Source: an uncultured Porphyromonadaceae bacterium (lineage in GTDB: Bacteria > Bacteroidota > Bacteroidia > Bacteroidales > Muribaculaceae). Taken from it: 7,250 bases of DNA. Below are positions 4,561 through 7,250 of the stretch, one piece after another. The notes under the pieces were generated by a model. It did no database searches and was not told the origin of the DNA. It was given only the letters and a program-made list of their open reading frames with translations. A program made the translations under genes and the position numbers. Position 1 is the stretch's first letter, and each line of letters starts with the position of its first letter. Where the stretch lies: assembly GCA_947176285.1 (NCBI GenBank), contig CAMWQF010000144.1:1-7250 (forward strand). The letters are read 5' to 3'.

Positions 4561-6986
4561 TGAAGCATACAGATAACACTGCATTTCAATCATATGAATC
4601 AATGAATACAGCAAGTCCGGTGAATGGCATCATGTCGGAAGTGGCACCGGATTTTGATTTCAGCCATGTCAGAATCAATGAAAAGAATATGCCGGTGGTT
4701 CCGGTTCGCAACATGGTGCTTTTCCCATTCATCACCGTTCCTCTGGCTGTCCATGATTCAGATACTCTTGATGTGCTCAGTCTTGCTCAAAAGAATAATG
4801 AAGCCGTTGTAGCTCTCACAGTAAAGGAACACACAGAAAAAATCACAAGAAAAGATCTTTTCCGTATAGGTGTGGTCTGTGTAGTGGCTCGCATCATGGA
4901 AATGCCAGACGGCAGTTATACAGCATTTATGGTTGCAGCCAACAGAGTAAAGGCAGCAAGAATCTCTACAAAGGAGAACGGATTTTTCGCCAGTGTAGAA
5001 TATGTGCCGGAATTGATGCCCGTCAAAGAGGATATGGAACTCGCTGCAATCTTCTCTTCAATCAGTGACTCATTTTCTGAAATACTAAGTCTTTTCAGCG
5101 AAGAAGAAACAAAAGAAGTGAAATATGCAATAGCCCAGTTCAACAGTCCTTTCAAACTGATGAATTTCATCATATGCAACTCTCCCATCAGCCTTGAACA
5201 AAAGCAAAAGCTCCTTGAAGAATCCGATATAAAGAAAAGAGGGCAGGAACTTCTTCATATGCTTGACACTTCCTATCAGATGCTTCAGCTGAAATTTGAC
5301 ATCCAAGAGCGAACACGCGAGGATCTTACACGCCAGCAGCGCGACCAATTCCTTCAGCAGCAACTCAAAGCAATAAAGGAAGAACTTGGAGACAATCCGG
5401 AAGAAAGTGATGAGTCAGAACTTTTGGCAAGAGCTGAGAAGAAAGTCTGGAGCAAAGATATCGAACAGCATTTCACAAAAGAACTGAAGAAATTGGGGCG
5501 TTTTATGGTCTCCACGCCTGAATATGGAATCCAATATACCTATCTCAACACCCTATTGTCTCTTCCTTGGGATAAAAAGAGGGAGACACCTATCGATCTT
5601 GACCATGTGGAAGAGGTATTGAACAGAGATCATTATGGACTCAACAAGATCAAGGATAGAATACTTGAGCAGGTAGCCGTAATGAAACTTCGTGGCGACA
5701 TGAAAGCCCCGATATTGTGCCTTTATGGACCTCCGGGAGTTGGAAAGACATCACTGGGCAAGTCTGTAGCCGAGGCTTTAGGAAGAGAATATGCCCGTAT
5801 CTCACTCGGAGGCCTCCATGATGAGGCTGAAATTCGTGGCCATAGACGCACATATATCGGTGCTATGCCCGGAAGAATAATTGCATCTCTTGAGAAGTCG
5901 GAAAGCAATAATCCGGTAATTGTGCTTGATGAGATCGACAAAATCAGTAAAGATATTAAGGGAGACCCTGCAGCAGCACTCCTTGAAGTGCTTGATCCGG
6001 AGCAAAATGCTCATTTCCACGATAATTATATAGATGTCGACTATAATCTCTCCGACATTCTCTTCATCGCAACCGCCAATACTCTCGACTCTATTTCGGC
6101 ACCTTTGCTCGATCGTATGGAACTTATAGAAGTGTCGGGATATATAATCGAAGAAAAGATAGAAATAGCCAAAAGGCATCTATTGCCCAAGGCATTGGAA
6201 GATCTTGGTTTTGATACAAACGATATTCAAATATCAGATGAAGGAATCAGATTCATGGTGGAGCGGTATACTCGGGAATCGGGTGTCAGACAACTTGACA
6301 AGACAATAAGAAGACTTCTTCGCAGGCTTGCAAGACTGAAAGCCACCGGCAAACCTCTTCCTACAATAATAGATGCCGCTGAAGCAAGGAAGATACTTGG
6401 GAAAGAAGAGCATGTAGGAGAAGTATATGAAGGGAATGACTACGTTGGAGTCGTCACCGGACTTGCATGGACTGCAGCCGGCGGAGAAATCCTCTTTATA
6501 GAAACATCACTTTCAAAAGGGAAGGGTGAAAAACTTACTCTTACCGGAAACTTAGGCGACGTAATGAAAGAATCGGCTACATTAGCATTGCAATATGTCA
6601 GGGCTCATGCCGAACAACTTGGAATAAAGGAAGAAGCATTCACCGAGAATAACGCTCATATCCATGTGCCGGAAGGCGCCATTCCAAAGGATGGGCCATC
6701 GGCAGGCATCACTATCGTGACATCACTTGTATCGGCATTCACAGGAAAGAAAGTCCGCGACAAATTAGCAATGACCGGAGAGATGACTCTCAGGGGGAAG
6801 GTATTGCCCGTCGGGGGCATAAAAGAAAAGATTCTTGCTGCCAAACGAGCAGGACTCACAAATATTGTGCTTTCTGAAGAAAATCGCAGAGATGTTGAAG
6901 ATATTGAGCCTGTATACATCAAAGGGATTGAATTTCACTACGTTAAAAATATTTCAGAGGTGCTTGATTTTGCAATTCTTCAATGA
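4560..6986 (+). CDS. lon: ATP-dependent protease Lon (LonA)
   Basis: A cytoplasmic hexameric AAA+ serine protease that unfolds and degrades damaged proteins and selected regulators. The 808-residue product has all domains in order. A polar N-terminal extension (1-43) precedes the LonN substrate-binding domain, which starts at MPVVPVRNMVLFP (44). A coiled-coil-prone helical region rich in Q, E and K follows (about 245-300, RQQRDQFLQQQLKAIKEEL). The AAA+ module has Walker A GPPGVGKT (390-397), Walker B VLDEID (ending at 460) and GLHDEAEIRGHRRTYIGAMPG. The C-terminal protease domain has the catalytic dyad Ser714 (DGPSAG) and Lys757 (GGIKEK), spaced 43 apart as in E. coli Lon (Ser679/Lys722). It looks intact and active. 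The ATG at 4560 overlaps the helicase stop, which favours it. In-frame ATGs at 4602 and 4632 also precede the LonN domain and cannot be excluded. I see no promoter directly before it or heat-shock element. Expression probably comes from the promoter before the helicase. Confidence 0.97.
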   Translation: MKHTDNTAFQSYESMNTASPVNGIMSEVAPDFDFSHVRINEKNMPVVPVRNMVLFPFITVPLAVHDSDTLDVLSLAQKNNEAVVALTVKEHTEKITRKDLFRIGVVCVVARIMEMPDGSYTAFMVAANRVKAARISTKENGFFASVEYVPELMPVKEDMELAAIFSSISDSFSEILSLFSEEETKEVKYAIAQFNSPFKLMNFIICNSPISLEQKQKLLEESDIKKRGQELLHMLDTSYQMLQLKFDIQERTREDLTRQQRDQFLQQQLKAIKEELGDNPEESDESELLARAEKKVWSKDIEQHFTKELKKLGRFMVSTPEYGIQYTYLNTLLSLPWDKKRETPIDLDHVEEVLNRDHYGLNKIKDRILEQVAVMKLRGDMKAPILCLYGPPGVGKTSLGKSVAEALGREYARISLGGLHDEAEIRGHRRTYIGAMPGRIIASLEKSESNNPVIVLDEIDKISKDIKGDPAAALLEVLDPEQNAHFHDNYIDVDYNLSDILFIATANTLDSISAPLLDRMELIEVSGYIIEEKIEIAKRHLLPKALEDLGFDTNDIQISDEGIRFMVERYTRESGVRQLDKTIRRLLRRLARLKATGKPLPTIIDAAEARKILGKEEHVGEVYEGNDYVGVVTGLAWTAAGGEILFIETSLSKGKGEKLTLTGNLGDVMKESATLALQYVRAHAEQLGIKEEAFTENNAHIHVPEGAIPKDGPSAGITIVTSLVSAFTGKKVRDKLAMTGEMTLRGKVLPVGGIKEKILAAKRAGLTNIVLSEENRRDVEDIEPVYIKGIEFHYVKNISEVLDFAILQ

Positions 6987-6995
6987 TGATAAGTA

Positions 6996-7012
6996 TTTTT
7001 AACTGTTAAAAA
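6996..7012. repeat. A/T-only inverted repeat after lon
   Basis: TTTTTAA-CTG-TTAAAAA forms a perfect 7-bp A/T stem with a 3-nt loop, starting 10 nt after the lon stop. It has no G-C pairs and no following T-run, so it is a poor intrinsic terminator. It might be a weak one, or a sequence that is palindromic by composition. No better terminator is visible before the next promoter at 7023. Confidence 0.3.
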
Positions 7013-7022
7013 GCGAGATGGA

Positions 7023-7054
7023 TTTGGAGGGAGTAATTTTTTTTTGTAACTTTG
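7023..7054 (+). promoter_or_regulatory. Promoter of the second ECF sigma gene, Bacteroidetes type
   Basis: TTTG at 7023-7026, a 20-base spacer, then TAACTTTG at 7047-7054, an exact match to both elements of the Bacteroidetes housekeeping promoter. Transcription should start near 7060, leaving an A+T-rich leader of about 86 nt before the ATG at 7147. I found no strong hairpin in that leader. Confidence 0.85.
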
Positions 7055-7146
7055 CACAATAAAAGTAAAAAATTATCGTATACATCAATTACTAAACTCA
7101 CTGCCTATCGAAAAGAAATATACTTAACGTATTAATCAGTAAGACA

Positions 7147-7250
7147 ATGGCAAACTATGGAAGCATGACCGACGAACAATTGGTCAGAGCTTACGCGGAA
7201 GGCAACAATGAGGCTTTCGACTCATTGCTCAAGCGTCATCAAGACAAGAC
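7147..7250 (+). CDS. ECF-type sigma factor, N-terminal fragment (cut by window edge)
   Basis: Only the first 34 codons and two further bases are in the window. The sequence TDEQLVRAYAEGNNEAFDSLLKRHQDK (residues 8-34) is the characteristic start of sigma-70 region 2 in Bacteroidales ECF factors: the D-E-x-L-V-x-x-Y-x-x-G-x-x-x-A-F pattern, then a basic L-x-x-R-H/Y stretch. The ATG at 7147 is preferred over an in-frame ATG at 7165 because MANYGSM gives a usual short lead. It has a strong promoter of its own (7023-7054). It differs from the ECF factor at 2380-2877 in its N-terminus, so the two are not a recent duplication. The short length visible means another sigma-70-like class cannot be fully excluded. 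Confidence 0.82.
   Translation, partial: MANYGSMTDEQLVRAYAEGNNEAFDSLLKRHQDK

Noticed and set aside
5802..6179. 125-residue minus-strand ORF inside lon
   Set aside because: It overlaps the Walker B part of the AAA+ domain of lon; no domain or start signal supports it.
1..7250. CRISPR array, insertion sequence, attachment site or integron
   Set aside because: I saw no regularly spaced repeats, transposase or integrase frames, or terminal inverted repeats with target duplications anywhere in the window.

Overview
This window looks like ordinary chromosomal housekeeping DNA from a member of the Bacteroidetes, most likely order Bacteroidales. Three promoters fit the distinctive Bacteroidetes form (a -33 TTTG-like element, a 20-nt spacer, and a TAnnTTTG -7 box). 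Starts lack Shine-Dalgarno sequences, the tmRNA tag is of the GEnnYALAA kind known from this phylum, and the ECF sigma factors are typical of Bacteroidales. A family-level placement, for example near Muribaculaceae, would be a guess.

Layout. Minus strand, right to left from about 2877 to 1: a small ECF sigma factor with its own terminator (2328-2357); glnS for glutaminyl-tRNA synthetase (522-2225), driven by a promoter that overlaps that terminator; a long palindromic terminator (462-505); then ssrA for tmRNA (1-394), whose last few 3' bases lie outside the window. Plus strand: a divergent intergenic region (2878-3180) with a strong promoter; a DEAD-box RNA helicase (3181-4560); lon for the ATP-dependent protease (4560-6986), which overlaps the helicase stop by one base; a 160-bp gap with another strong promoter (7023-7054); and the first 34 codons of a second ECF sigma factor, cut by the right edge.

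Functions. The genes cover translation (glutamine charging, ribosome rescue), RNA remodelling, protein quality control and transcription initiation. The helicase and lon almost certainly share a transcript. tmRNA and Lon both belong to protein quality control, but they are not in one operon, so their proximity may be accidental.

No mobile element, CRISPR array, phage gene or obviously novel system is visible. The items most worth a second look are the ten-codon tmRNA tag with three asparagines, TGTTC repeats upstream of the ECF sigma gene, the overlap of terminator and glnS promoter, hairpins in the glnS leader, and two start sites for which the longest ORF is misleading.
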